In this document: in pieces, positions 36,925-45,034 of the stretch
Layout: the number at the start of each line of letters is the position of its first letter
Position numbering within the stretch: the stretch's first letter is position 1
The notes under the pieces: generated by a model
Seen by the model: the letters and a program-made list of their open reading frames with translations, nothing else
The model's database searches: none
Told to the model about the DNA's origin: nothing
NCBI GenBank assembly: GCA_938075305.1
Contig: CALJGV010000041.1
Coordinates: 1 to 64,000, forward strand
Origin: an uncultured bacterium
Lineage (GTDB): Bacteria; Planctomycetota; UBA1135; GCA-002686595
Direction: 5' to 3'
Length of the DNA: 64,000 bases
Position numbers and translations under genes: made by a program

Positions 36925-37943
36925 GCGGGCCTCCGGCAGACCACGGATTGCATGGCGAGGTTGTTCTTGCGGGCGAACATGAGCCAGGGGCTGACGAGCG
37001 CTTGACCGAGCAGGTACCGGCCCAACTCCTGACGGGGGACGAAGCCGCGGCCCTTCAGCTGGCCGAAGCGCCACCCCGCATAGATGTAGAACCACGGTGG
37101 GAAGGCGCCGTAGGGGAGGTGCGTCTCGACCTCGAACCCGGCGCGCTCGACGGCGCGGAGCAGCTGCTCTCGCGAGAAGAGGACGGTGTGCTGGGGCGCC
37201 TGAAGGCCGGGCCATCGGTCGCCGTACCAGCGCGCGGTGCGGCTGTCGAGACGGGGCACCTCGATGACCATCTGCCCCCCCGGCCGCAGGACCTCGCGGC
37301 AGCGCTCCAGGGTCGCGGGCGGGTCGTAGTCGTGCTCCAGGTAGTGCCACATGGTCACCAGGTCCATGGACCCCGGCTCGATGGGGGCCTCGCTGAAGAG
37401 CCCCTGGATGAAGCGGTTGTGCTCGAAGGCGGGAGCGTCCGAGAGGTCCTTGAAGTCGACGCCGACCCCGGTGCACCCGTGCCGCTTGCGGAGCTCCTCG
37501 AGGAAGGTCCCCGCCGCGCACCCGATGTCGAGGACGCGCGAGGTGGGGTCGAGGGGGACGAAGCGGTTGACGAGCTTGCGCTTGTCCCGGTCGTGCTTGC
37601 CCATGACCCACCGGTAGAAGGGAGTGAGCACCCCGAAGTCCGAGCTCTTGCGGTGGGCGATGTAGGTGTCGTCGTACCACTCGGCGATCCCGTCCGCCGG
37701 GATGCGCGGGTCCTGGTAGGCGAGCCCGCAGTCGTCGCAGGTGTGGAAGGTGAAGCGGCCTGGCTTGCCGCCGAGGTCGTCCTTCGCCTCGGTGAGGAAC
37801 GTCTTGCTGGAGCTCCCGCAGGCGTAGCAGTCGACCGCTTCGAGGTCGTGACTCCCCATCAGGGGCGGGGCCTTGAGGGCACGGGAGGGGCTCGCGGTGG
37901 CGGCCGCCTCGGGCGCCTGCTGGTCAGGGTTGGTGAGCGTCAT
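36921..37943 (-). CDS. Class I SAM methyltransferase with N-terminal zinc ribbon
   Basis: The 340-residue protein has a zinc-ribbon-like start, CYACGSSS...CDDCGLAYQDPRIP, followed by a Rossmann methyltransferase domain: RVLDIGCAAGTFLEELRKRH (motif I), GVGVDFKDLSDAPAF, MDLVTMWHYLEHDYDPPATL and LRPGGQMVIEVPRLDSRTAR. This layout is frequent in polysaccharide and natural-product clusters (C- or O-methyltransferases acting on sugars or lipids). Embedded in the lipid operon with 4-base overlaps on both sides, it probably methylates the lipid product or its head group. Confidence 0.88.
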   Translation of the reverse strand: MTLTNPDQQAPEAAATASPSRALKAPPLMGSHDLEAVDCYACGSSSKTFLTEAKDDLGGKPGRFTFHTCDDCGLAYQDPRIPADGIAEWYDDTYIAHRKSSDFGVLTPFYRWVMGKHDRDKRKLVNRFVPLDPTSRVLDIGCAAGTFLEELRKRHGCTGVGVDFKDLSDAPAFEHNRFIQGLFSEAPIEPGSMDLVTMWHYLEHDYDPPATLERCREVLRPGGQMVIEVPRLDSRTARWYGDRWPGLQAPQHTVLFSREQLLRAVERAGFEVETHLPYGAFPPWFYIYAGWRFGQLKGRGFVPRQELGRYLLGQALVSPWLMFARKNNLAMQSVVCRRPA

Positions 37944-38527
37944 CGGAGGTCCGGGTCGGTGGCGCGCTCATGGAGGACGAGCGCGCCGTAGAGGAGCGTC
38001 ATGGCGGCGACGCGTGGGAGGGTGTGGGCGCCTGAGGTGCCGAGGAGCACGGCGAGGGCGGGGTACTTGGCGAGGAGCACCAGGGCGTGGATCCAGGGGC
38101 GCTGGCGCGGAATCACGTACCAGCTGCCAAGGGCGACCAGGAGCGCCACGAGGCCTGCGGCCCGGGCGGGCGCGACCCCGTGGAGCGTCACCAGCGCGGA
38201 CGCGAGGCCCGCGCAGAGCACGGCCACGTGCTGGCCCGCGGACGCGGCGCGCACGAGGCTGCGCTCGGGATGGCGGAGGCGATCGGACGCGCGGTCCACG
38301 AGGTCGTCGAGCAGCCGCAGGCAGACCACGAGCAGGTAGGCAGTGCCCAGCCGGAGCGCGGCGCCCGCCGCGCCAGGCCAGGGACCACCCGCCATGCCCG
38401 CGGCGACGATCGCCGTCGCGAGGAGCGGGAAGCGCCAGGCCCCGGATCCTCCGAGCACGCGCTCGGTGAACCAGGCGATGGGCCCTGAGGCCGACCGGCT
38501 GGGGCTACTCGTCGACGATACGGACAT
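37940..38527 (-). CDS. Short UbiA-like integral membrane protein
   Basis: The 195-residue protein is mostly hydrophobic with about six helices. After the second helix it carries RLLDDLVDRASDRLRHPERS, close to the first Asp-rich motif of UbiA prenyltransferases (DDxxDxxxDRxxHPxR) that binds Mg-diphosphate. Classical UbiA proteins have about 290 residues, nine helices and a second Asp motif. Here the second half is missing. It may be a minimal UbiA-like transferase or a degenerate half. Its start overlaps the dikinase by 23 bases and its stop overlaps the methyltransferase start by 4. Confidence 0.65.
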   Translation of the reverse strand: MSVSSTSSPSRSASGPIAWFTERVLGGSGAWRFPLLATAIVAAGMAGGPWPGAAGAALRLGTAYLLVVCLRLLDDLVDRASDRLRHPERSLVRAASAGQHVAVLCAGLASALVTLHGVAPARAAGLVALLVALGSWYVIPRQRPWIHALVLLAKYPALAVLLGTSGAHTLPRVAAMTLLYGALVLHERATDPDLR

Positions 38528-41039
38528 GGCCGCGGCCTCCGTCCACTCGGATCTTCTGGCCGGTCGTGAGGGCCCCGGTCACCCCGGGGACACCCACCAC
38601 GGTGGGCAGGCCGTACTCGCGGGCGAGGATCGCGCCGTGGGAGAGCAGGCCACCGCGCTCCACCACGAGGCCGGAGATGAGCGGGAAGAGGGGGGCCCAC
38701 CCCGGGTCGGTCTGCCGCGTCACGAGGATGTCGCCCGGCGAGACCTCCCCGGCGTCCGCGAGGTCGGTGAGGACCACGGCGCGCCCCGTGATGACCCCGG
38801 CGCACGCGCCTGCACCGTCGAGGCGCGAGGTGTCCCCGGCCTCCTCCTCGCTGCCGATCCACACCTCACCCTCGGGCAGCGTGAAAGCGCTCGGCGGACG
38901 GACGGCGGCCTGCCGGGCGTGCTCCTCGCGGCGCACGACGGCGACCCGAGCCGCGCTCGCCGGCTGGAGGGCGGATCCTGCGGCGAGGTCGCAGAGCTCC
39001 TCGAGGGAGAAGTAGACCGCGTCGTCCGCGTGCTCGAGCAGCCCTTCCCGGACCATGGCGGCGCCCAACGCGAGGGCGACGTCCCGCAGTCGGCGATAGA
39101 GGAGGGCCTGCTTGCCGCGGGCTCGCTCGCGCATGGTGACCGACCGGGCGCACGCCCGGGCGATGGGGCCGAGCGCGAAGCCCCGCCACCCACCCAGCTC
39201 CCTGGCCAGTCGCTTGATGGCCCGCAGGCGCTCGTCGGCCCGGACCGCCGCCACCTCGTCGGGGGCCGGGCCCTCGGCGTCGAGGTAGGCCCGGAGCAGG
39301 GAGAGCACCCGGGCGGGCTCCTCCTGGTAGCTCGGCACCGTGAACACGAGCTCTCCGGAGCAGCGGTGGCCGTGGTCCTCGAGCCACGCCTCGAAGGCCG
39401 CGCGGAAGGTCGCGTGCCTGGGCCGCTCCCGGATGGCCGCGAGGGCGACCGCGTCGTCGCCGCTGCGCAGGAGGATCTCAAGCTCGTCGTCCGGCGCAGC
39501 GCGCACGAGGCGGGCCAACTCCCAAAGCCCCGCCGCAGGGGCGGCGCTCACCACGTCGAGGCCCTGTAGGACCTCGCCGGCGGCAGCGCGCGGATCTCCG
39601 CTCACCGGGGAGAGCACCTTGAGGAGCAGGCCGTGGGTGATCATGGCGCTCGCGTCCGCCAGCCCGGCGTCGGTCCACCGGTGGCGGCGGATGCGCGTGA
39701 AGCCCTCCACGCGCGTGCCGAGGTCCACGCGGTCGAGCTCGGCGAGGACCTCTCTCGAGGTGGATCGTGCGTAGGCGTCCACCCGCGCCTCGAAGCGCTC
39801 GACGCCGCGCTCCAGGCGGAGCCAGGCCCGCGTCATGCGAACCGCCGTGCCGCAGAGCCGCAGGGCGCTGCGCAGCCGCCCGTCCGGGGCCACTCGCTCC
39901 GCCTCGGGGAAGCCCTCCGCGCCCGTGAACGCGTTGAAGGACGAGGTCAGGAAGGCGCCCCCCGGGGCCGCTCGCATGACCGCATGGAGGTTGGTGAGCT
40001 GGTAGTACAGGCGCCCCTCGTGGGCGCCGACCAGGCGCTCAAGGCGAGGTTCGAGGGCCGAGAGGGCGCGCTCGGAGACGCCGATGACCCGGGCCAGGCC
40101 GCGGAAGTAGTGGGTATAGCCCGTGGCGGCGACGGAGTACTGCAGGGGCGTGATCGGCGTGGGGAAGTTCTCGTCCACGTTGGCGTTGGTCCACGCCACC
40201 TTGGCCCGCGTGCAGGCGACGGCCGTGATGGGGCGCGACTGGACCACGTGCAGCTCACCGTCCTGGTCGAGCACCCACTCCACGTCCTGCTCGGAGCGCC
40301 CCGTCCGCCGGGCTTGGGCCGCGAGGCGTACGAGCTTGTCCCTGGCGTCGAGCAGGGGCCGCGGGTCGACCTCCCCCTCGAGTCGCTGCAGCTCCGTGAT
40401 CACTCCGGCGCGGTCGAGGGAGAGTCGTCCGGGGGTGACGCGCCCGGAGACCAGGTCCTCGCCAGGCCCGTGGACGTACTCCACCAGCGTCCGCTCGGCC
40501 GCGGGCTCGGCGGGGTCGCAGGTGAACAGGACGCCGGCGAAGTGGGCGTGGATCTGACGCTGGACGAGGACGGCCAGTCCGCCGAGGGGGCGGCCCCTGC
40601 GCGCCTCGTAGGCCCGGACGCGCTCGGCGGCGCGGGCCGCCCAGCATTGGCGGAGCGCGAGCTCGAGGTGGTGCGACCCCTCCACGTCGGCGATGGACTC
40701 GAGCATGCCAGCGAAGGACGCGTCGGCGGAGTCCTCGCCCAGGCCGGAGCTCCGGACGATCAGCGTGCCCTCGAGGTGCCGGCAGGCGTCGAGCAGCACG
40801 CCCTGGAGCGGTTCGGGGAGGGCCGTGCCGCGGATCCCAGCGGCGTCGTGCTCGTCGAGGCCCGTGGCGGTCAGGAACTCGCGGCGGAAGCGGTCGGTGA
40901 TCACCACGCCTGCGGGGACGGGGAGGCCCGCGGCCGCCAGGGCGGCCTGGCTCGCCGCCTTGGCGCCGAAGAGCGCGGCGTCGTGGGCGGCTTCGAGCCG
41001 GACGAAGGGCGCCGCCTCGGTGGTGGGGTGGAGGACCAT
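38505..41039 (-). CDS. Rifampin-phosphotransferase/PEP-synthase-like dikinase
   Basis: The 844-residue protein starts with a PPDK-type ATP-binding domain (1-300: LIVRSSGLGEDSADASFAGM; AGVLFTCDP; VEWVLDQDGELHVVQSRPIT). A large helical middle domain follows (about 310-750). It ends with the swivelling phosphohistidine domain (GVITGRAVVLTDLADAGEVS; GGLLSHGAILAREYGLPTVV, with the catalytic His). There is no C-terminal PEP/pyruvate barrel. ATP domain, unique middle, His at the end is the order of rifampin phosphotransferase, which moves the beta-phosphate of ATP to an alcohol. Here it probably phosphorylates a lipid or polyol hydroxyl. It overlaps neighbours by 1 and 23 bases. Confidence 0.85.
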   Translation of the reverse strand: MVLHPTTEAAPFVRLEAAHDAALFGAKAASQAALAAAGLPVPAGVVITDRFRREFLTATGLDEHDAAGIRGTALPEPLQGVLLDACRHLEGTLIVRSSGLGEDSADASFAGMLESIADVEGSHHLELALRQCWAARAAERVRAYEARRGRPLGGLAVLVQRQIHAHFAGVLFTCDPAEPAAERTLVEYVHGPGEDLVSGRVTPGRLSLDRAGVITELQRLEGEVDPRPLLDARDKLVRLAAQARRTGRSEQDVEWVLDQDGELHVVQSRPITAVACTRAKVAWTNANVDENFPTPITPLQYSVAATGYTHYFRGLARVIGVSERALSALEPRLERLVGAHEGRLYYQLTNLHAVMRAAPGGAFLTSSFNAFTGAEGFPEAERVAPDGRLRSALRLCGTAVRMTRAWLRLERGVERFEARVDAYARSTSREVLAELDRVDLGTRVEGFTRIRRHRWTDAGLADASAMITHGLLLKVLSPVSGDPRAAAGEVLQGLDVVSAAPAAGLWELARLVRAAPDDELEILLRSGDDAVALAAIRERPRHATFRAAFEAWLEDHGHRCSGELVFTVPSYQEEPARVLSLLRAYLDAEGPAPDEVAAVRADERLRAIKRLARELGGWRGFALGPIARACARSVTMRERARGKQALLYRRLRDVALALGAAMVREGLLEHADDAVYFSLEELCDLAAGSALQPASAARVAVVRREEHARQAAVRPPSAFTLPEGEVWIGSEEEAGDTSRLDGAGACAGVITGRAVVLTDLADAGEVSPGDILVTRQTDPGWAPLFPLISGLVVERGGLLSHGAILAREYGLPTVVGVPGVTGALTTGQKIRVDGGRGHVRIVDE

Positions 41040-41623
41040 CAGGCAGGACGCGCCTTGAAGCCCCGGCGCCAGAGGAGGACGTTGAAGAGCCAGTGCACCA
41101 CCGGCCCCGCGAGCAGGACCACGAGCCAGGTCCCGGCGGGGAGGCCGAAGGTGAGGTGGACCGCGAGGAGCAGGCCGAGGATGGAGTCGAGGCGGTCGGC
41201 GATGAAGCAGACGGTGGCGGCGAGCCGGCCGTGGGGGGCGCCGCCGGGGGCGACGTCGAGCTGCCGCTTGACGAAGGAGTTGGGCAGCTCGCCCAGCATG
41301 AACCCGAGGCCGCCCACGAGTCCGAGCAGGGCGTAGCCTCCAGGGCCCAGGTCCCAGAGGTGATCGGCGGCGCGGGGGGCGAGGGCGAGCGCCACGCCGA
41401 GGCCAAGGCAGGTGAGCCCCGAGGCGGGCACCATGACCACCAGGCCGCGGAGGGTCTTGTTGGCGCCGAACAGGCGGCGGCCCCGGAGGTGGAGGCCGGC
41501 GTCGAGCGGGACCCGCAGGGACTCCAGGGCGGAGCCGGGGAGCCAGCGGGTCTGGAGCCAGCCCGAGAGGGAGAAGGCCGTGAGCAGGAACAGCCCGCGG
41601 GCCAGGGCGTCGGGGTCGATCAC
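41039..41623 (-). CDS. CDP-archaeol synthase-like (CarS/DUF46) membrane CTP transferase
   Basis: The 194-residue protein has about five membrane helices. LFGANKTLRGLVVMVPASGL, FMLGELPNSFVKRQLDVAPG and IADRLDSILGLLLAVHLTFG match the CarS/DUF46 pattern (GxNKTLRG, LGE...SFVKR, D.xD). In archaea this enzyme makes CDP-archaeol from unsaturated archaetidic acid and CTP. It is related to bacterial CdsA. In this operon it could CTP-activate a non-standard lipid phosphate. The GTG at 41623 overlaps the desaturase stop (GTGA). Its stop shares one base with the dikinase start. Confidence 0.83.
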   Translation of the reverse strand: MIDPDALARGLFLLTAFSLSGWLQTRWLPGSALESLRVPLDAGLHLRGRRLFGANKTLRGLVVMVPASGLTCLGLGVALALAPRAADHLWDLGPGGYALLGLVGGLGFMLGELPNSFVKRQLDVAPGGAPHGRLAATVCFIADRLDSILGLLLAVHLTFGLPAGTWLVVLLAGPVVHWLFNVLLWRRGFKARPA

Positions 41624-42594
41624 AGCTGGAACTCCGTGGTGTTCGAGTTCTCGAAGAGGAAGCGCTCGCCGGAGAGGCGCTTGGCGCCGCGGAGGAACCG
41701 CCAGGCGCTCACTCGACGCGGCGGCACCCACGGCACCTGGTGGAGGCGATATCCGGGGACCTGCGGGTAGGCGTGGTGCCGCTCGTGCTCGCCCGTGCCG
41801 CAGAGGAGCCCCAGGCCGATCCACCTGGGGAAGTCCACGGAGCGGGTGTACTCGGTCTGCTCGGTCCCGAGCCTCGGGCGGACGGGCTCCTCGCCCGCCG
41901 TGGGCATGGGGATGTGGGTGTGCTGGCTGAGGATCAGCGGGTCCTGGAAGGCGAGGCCGAGGACGACCCCGGGGCCTACGAGCCAGAGCAGGTGCACGGG
42001 GCCCACCGCAGCCGCGAGGGCACCGTAGGCGAGGACCTGGACCAGGGCGGCGCGCCGTGCCGCGGACCCTCTCCCCTTGTGGAATTGCTCGAGGCGGCGG
42101 ACGTTCCAGAAGTTGTTCCACCGGTAGGCGATGGAGAAGAGCGGGAGCCAGGTGCGCCACGCGACGTTCGCGAGCTGGCGCTCAAGCCTCCCGCGGGTCC
42201 GCGGCGCGAGGGACTCGGTGGTCGAATCCCGGTCCTGCCACCCCGTCCATCGGTGGTGCCCGGCGTGGACCAGGCGCCAGGTGGAGAAGGGGATGAGCGC
42301 CAGGAGGCCAGCGAGGTGGCCCGCGGCGCGGTTCAGCGCGCGAGCGCGGAAGAGGCTGCCGTGCCCCGCCTCGTGGAGCAGGCAGAACCACTGCAAGGTG
42401 CCGAACCCGATCAGCACCTGCCCGATGGCCCACAGGAGGAGCGAGCTCTGCGCGGCGAGGGCGACGCCTCCGCCGACGAGCGTGACGCCGCTCAACACGA
42501 AGGCTGCACCGGCCGCGTTCGAGGGACTCAGTCCGTCGAGGGTCTTCGGGCCAGGGATGAGTGCAGGCGAGGAGGCAGGATCCTTGGTCGGCAT
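41620..42594 (-). CDS. Membrane fatty acid desaturase
   Basis: The 324-residue di-iron membrane protein introduces a double bond (or hydroxyl) in a fatty acyl chain. The three His boxes are LLHEAGHGSL, HAGHHRWTGW and GEHERHHAYPQVP, with an extra LSQHTHIP. Four hydrophobic stretches lie between them. The ATG at 42594 has GGTGGGG about 7 bases upstream. A GTG at 42597 is immediately before it. This is the first gene of the eight-gene lipid operon. The 'SNTTEF' C-terminus is unremarkable. It may use lipid-linked or ACP-linked chains. Confidence 0.92.
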   Translation of the reverse strand: MPTKDPASSPALIPGPKTLDGLSPSNAAGAAFVLSGVTLVGGGVALAAQSSLLLWAIGQVLIGFGTLQWFCLLHEAGHGSLFRARALNRAAGHLAGLLALIPFSTWRLVHAGHHRWTGWQDRDSTTESLAPRTRGRLERQLANVAWRTWLPLFSIAYRWNNFWNVRRLEQFHKGRGSAARRAALVQVLAYGALAAAVGPVHLLWLVGPGVVLGLAFQDPLILSQHTHIPMPTAGEEPVRPRLGTEQTEYTRSVDFPRWIGLGLLCGTGEHERHHAYPQVPGYRLHQVPWVPPRRVSAWRFLRGAKRLSGERFLFENSNTTEFQL

Positions 42595-42806
42595 CACGAC
42601 CCCACCATGCGCTCTGGGCGACGTGGAACCGAGGCCGTTCCCGTCGATCGAGCCACCAAGCGAGGCTTATCGATGAACCCTCGAACGGGGTCCGGTCAAC
42701 GTGGCGGCCGTCTCCCTCGCCAGGAGATGAGCGAGCAGCTATCCAGACCCTTCCGTGCCTCCACCAGGTTTCTGGAATGTGTCGAGGCGGCGGCTTGCCC
42801 GCCGGT

Positions 42807-44291
42807 TCAGTCTCCTCGGAAGCACCAGAGGTTGCTCTCGGTGCGCACGAACAACGACCCGTTCACGACCGCGGGGGTCGCGAAGAGGCCGTCCTCGAAG
42901 TCCACGTAGTGCACGATCTCGAGGCCCTCGGACTCGGCGTCCAGCACGTAGAGGGTGCCCTCGGCGGAGCCCACCAGGACGTGACCGGCGAGCCCCATGG
43001 GGGACATGTAGTACTCGCTGCGGTCCGGCAAGCGCTCGCGGTCCAGGACACGCTTCCCGCTCGCCGCGTCGATAGCGCTCACGATGCCGCCGGCCTTCAT
43101 GAGCCAGATGCGGTCCCGGTAGAGCAGGGGAGAGGCGACGTAGGGGAGGCCGCGCTTCCAGGTCCACTCCACGTGGCTCGCGGTGACGTCGCCCTCTCCG
43201 CCGCGGCGGATCGCCATCAGGACGTTGGCGCCGGGGGTCTTCGGGCCACCTGGCGGGGTGATCAGCTCCTCACGCTCCCAGACGCCGTTCTTGTTCTGAT
43301 CGAGGAACCCGAAAGCGTCCTTCGCCCGGCACTCGGGCAGCTCATCGAGCTCCACGGTCCCATTGTCATTGGCGTCGAGCCGATCGAAGAGCAGGTTGGG
43401 GTCGGCGACCTCGGCGTCCGAGAGCTCCAGGGAGCGGCCGAACCCCGCGTCCCAGAAGGAGCGGCCCGTGGCGTTCGGGGTGCTCCACGCGCCGAAGTAG
43501 AGGGTGTCCGCGTTGGCGGTGGGGGTCGTGCAACTGAAGACCGTGACGCCGTTCACGTTCCACAGGGGTGCGCCCGTCTTCGGGTCGAAGGAGCACACCT
43601 GGCTGGTCCCCCCGATGATCAGCTCCTCGCGGTCGGCGTTGCTCCAGAGGTAGGGCGTGCCGTGGCTCTCGATGAAGCCGAAGCGGTCGATCTTCCAGGC
43701 GACCTCGCCGGTCTCGGCGTCGAAGGCGAACACCGCCGCCTCCGGGGCGCCGTCACGGGAGAGGATCACGTTGCCGCCGGCGAGGATGGGGGAGGTGCCG
43801 ACGCCGAACCCGTAGCCGGGGTGGGGCATGCGCTCCTCCCAGAGGAGCTGCCCCTCGAGGTCGAGGGCCACGAGGCCGTAGGAGTCCACGTAGACGAAGA
43901 GCCGCTCGCCGTCCGTGCAGGGCGTGGAGACGGCGGGGACCGCGTCGGAGTGCGAGTACGCCGGCGGCTCGTCGGCGAGGAAGCTGCGGCGCCAAAGCTC
44001 GTGCCCGGTGGCTCGATCGATGCCGACAACCACCCCGCGCGCGCCCAGCTGGCCCGTGATGAACACCGTGTCCCCGTGCACGCAGGGGGAGGAGTGCCCG
44101 GCGGGCAGGGGGGCGCGCCAGCGCAGGTGCCGCTCGGGACCGAAGTCCAGGGGGATCGAGTCGTCCTCGGAGACCGGATGGCCGCCGGGCCCGCGGAACT
44201 GGGGCCACGAGGAGGTCTCGTCCTGCTGGAGCGCGAAGGCGGGGCCCATCAGGGCGAGGAGGAGGGCGGTCGGACCAGGAAGGAGGCGCAT
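42807..44291 (-). CDS. Exported PQQ-like beta-propeller protein with EF-hands
   Basis: The 494-residue protein has a signal peptide (ALLLALMGPAFA). WPQFRGPGGHP is the classical opening of planctomycete 'outer membrane biogenesis BamB-like' PQQ propellers. Blade motifs recur (VVVGIDRATGHELWRR; VFAFDAETGEVAWKI; VCSFDPKTGAPLWN; LYVLDAESEGLEIV). Between blades, around residues 320-365, two EF-hand calcium loops are inserted: RLDANDNGTVELDELPE and FLDQNKNGVWEREEL. It is probably periplasmic. The 209 bases after its stop separate it from the desaturase operon on the same strand, so linkage to that operon is possible but not shown. Confidence 0.88.
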   Translation of the reverse strand: MRLLPGPTALLLALMGPAFALQQDETSSWPQFRGPGGHPVSEDDSIPLDFGPERHLRWRAPLPAGHSSPCVHGDTVFITGQLGARGVVVGIDRATGHELWRRSFLADEPPAYSHSDAVPAVSTPCTDGERLFVYVDSYGLVALDLEGQLLWEERMPHPGYGFGVGTSPILAGGNVILSRDGAPEAAVFAFDAETGEVAWKIDRFGFIESHGTPYLWSNADREELIIGGTSQVCSFDPKTGAPLWNVNGVTVFSCTTPTANADTLYFGAWSTPNATGRSFWDAGFGRSLELSDAEVADPNLLFDRLDANDNGTVELDELPECRAKDAFGFLDQNKNGVWEREELITPPGGPKTPGANVLMAIRRGGEGDVTASHVEWTWKRGLPYVASPLLYRDRIWLMKAGGIVSAIDAASGKRVLDRERLPDRSEYYMSPMGLAGHVLVGSAEGTLYVLDAESEGLEIVHYVDFEDGLFATPAVVNGSLFVRTESNLWCFRGD

Positions 44292-44509
44292 GGTTGGAGC
44301 GGGGGCAGGCACGTGGTGAGGGAAGGAACTGCGGACGGCAGGGGCGCCCATGATGACCCGTCTGGATCTGGACCCCGGTTGCCAGGCGCGGATCTTTTGG
44401 CTCAAGGCGCAGCCGCCCGGGCGGGGGCTCAAGGAATCGGGCGCTCGCGCCGATCGACATGGCACGGACTTAGATCGCCCTCCCCCAACCCCACGAGCCT
44501 GCTCTCCAC

Positions 44510-45004
44510 ATGAACTTCAACAAGCAGAAGTCCCAGCGGTACGCCTTTGCCCACGAGCGCATGAATCGCGCGATGGCGCAGGGGTTCTACCTGGAAGCCA
44601 TCACGATCTGCGAGTCGCTCATCTCCGATCGACTGCTCTCGAGCCTCGACCGCCGTCGAGGCGTGGAGCGCAATGCGCGGACGGGACTCCACCGGTTGAT
44701 CAACGCTCACCTCGACGAGACGCTCCTAGACCGCTCTTCCGAGACCCACGGCGAGAAGCTACTGGACGTCTTCTCTGCGCTCCGAGTCTGGAAGGACAAG
44801 CGCAACGAGTTGCTCCACGGCATCGCCAAGTGCCTGCCCGGGGACGAGGTGCACTCCAGTCCGATCCTCATGGAGCAGGCTAAGGACGCAGCGGAGGAGG
44901 GCCTCCGTCTGTTCCGTCACCTGGACAACTGGCACGGGCGCCACGCCCGCAGGGCCGCGAGCACCCCGGCGACCGCGGCCACCGGTGCGAAGCGAGCCGC
45001 CTAG
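44510..45004 (+). CDS. HEPN-like hypothetical protein
   Basis: The 164-residue soluble helical protein opens with a basic stretch, then AQGFYLEAITICESLISDRL (24-42) and a helix pair ending WKDKRNELLHGIAK. The R98-x4-H103 (RNELLH) arrangement is the HEPN signature found in RNases of toxin-antitoxin and abortive infection systems and in some nucleotide-binding proteins. I know a widespread uncharacterised bacterial family with the 'EAI...ES.I.DRL' helix. No MNT antitoxin gene is next to it. The C-terminal tail (ASTPATAATGAKRAA) is low-complexity. The function is unknown. Confidence 0.7.
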   Translation: MNFNKQKSQRYAFAHERMNRAMAQGFYLEAITICESLISDRLLSSLDRRRGVERNARTGLHRLINAHLDETLLDRSSETHGEKLLDVFSALRVWKDKRNELLHGIAKCLPGDEVHSSPILMEQAKDAAEEGLRLFRHLDNWHGRHARRAASTPATAATGAKRAA

Positions 45005-45034
45005 CGCGGCCCTCTCCAGCGCCGGTGCAGCGGC

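Noticed and set aside
36925-37680. Long open frame upstream of and in frame with plsC that would extend the protein by 252 residues
   Set aside because: The sequence is Arg/Pro/His-rich and is a shadow of the methyltransferase gene in another frame. The GTG at 36924 overlaps that gene's stop.
38505-41039. Housekeeping phosphoenolpyruvate synthase (ppsA)
   Set aside because: The C-terminal PEP/pyruvate-binding domain is missing and the phospho-His domain is terminal, as in rifampin phosphotransferase.
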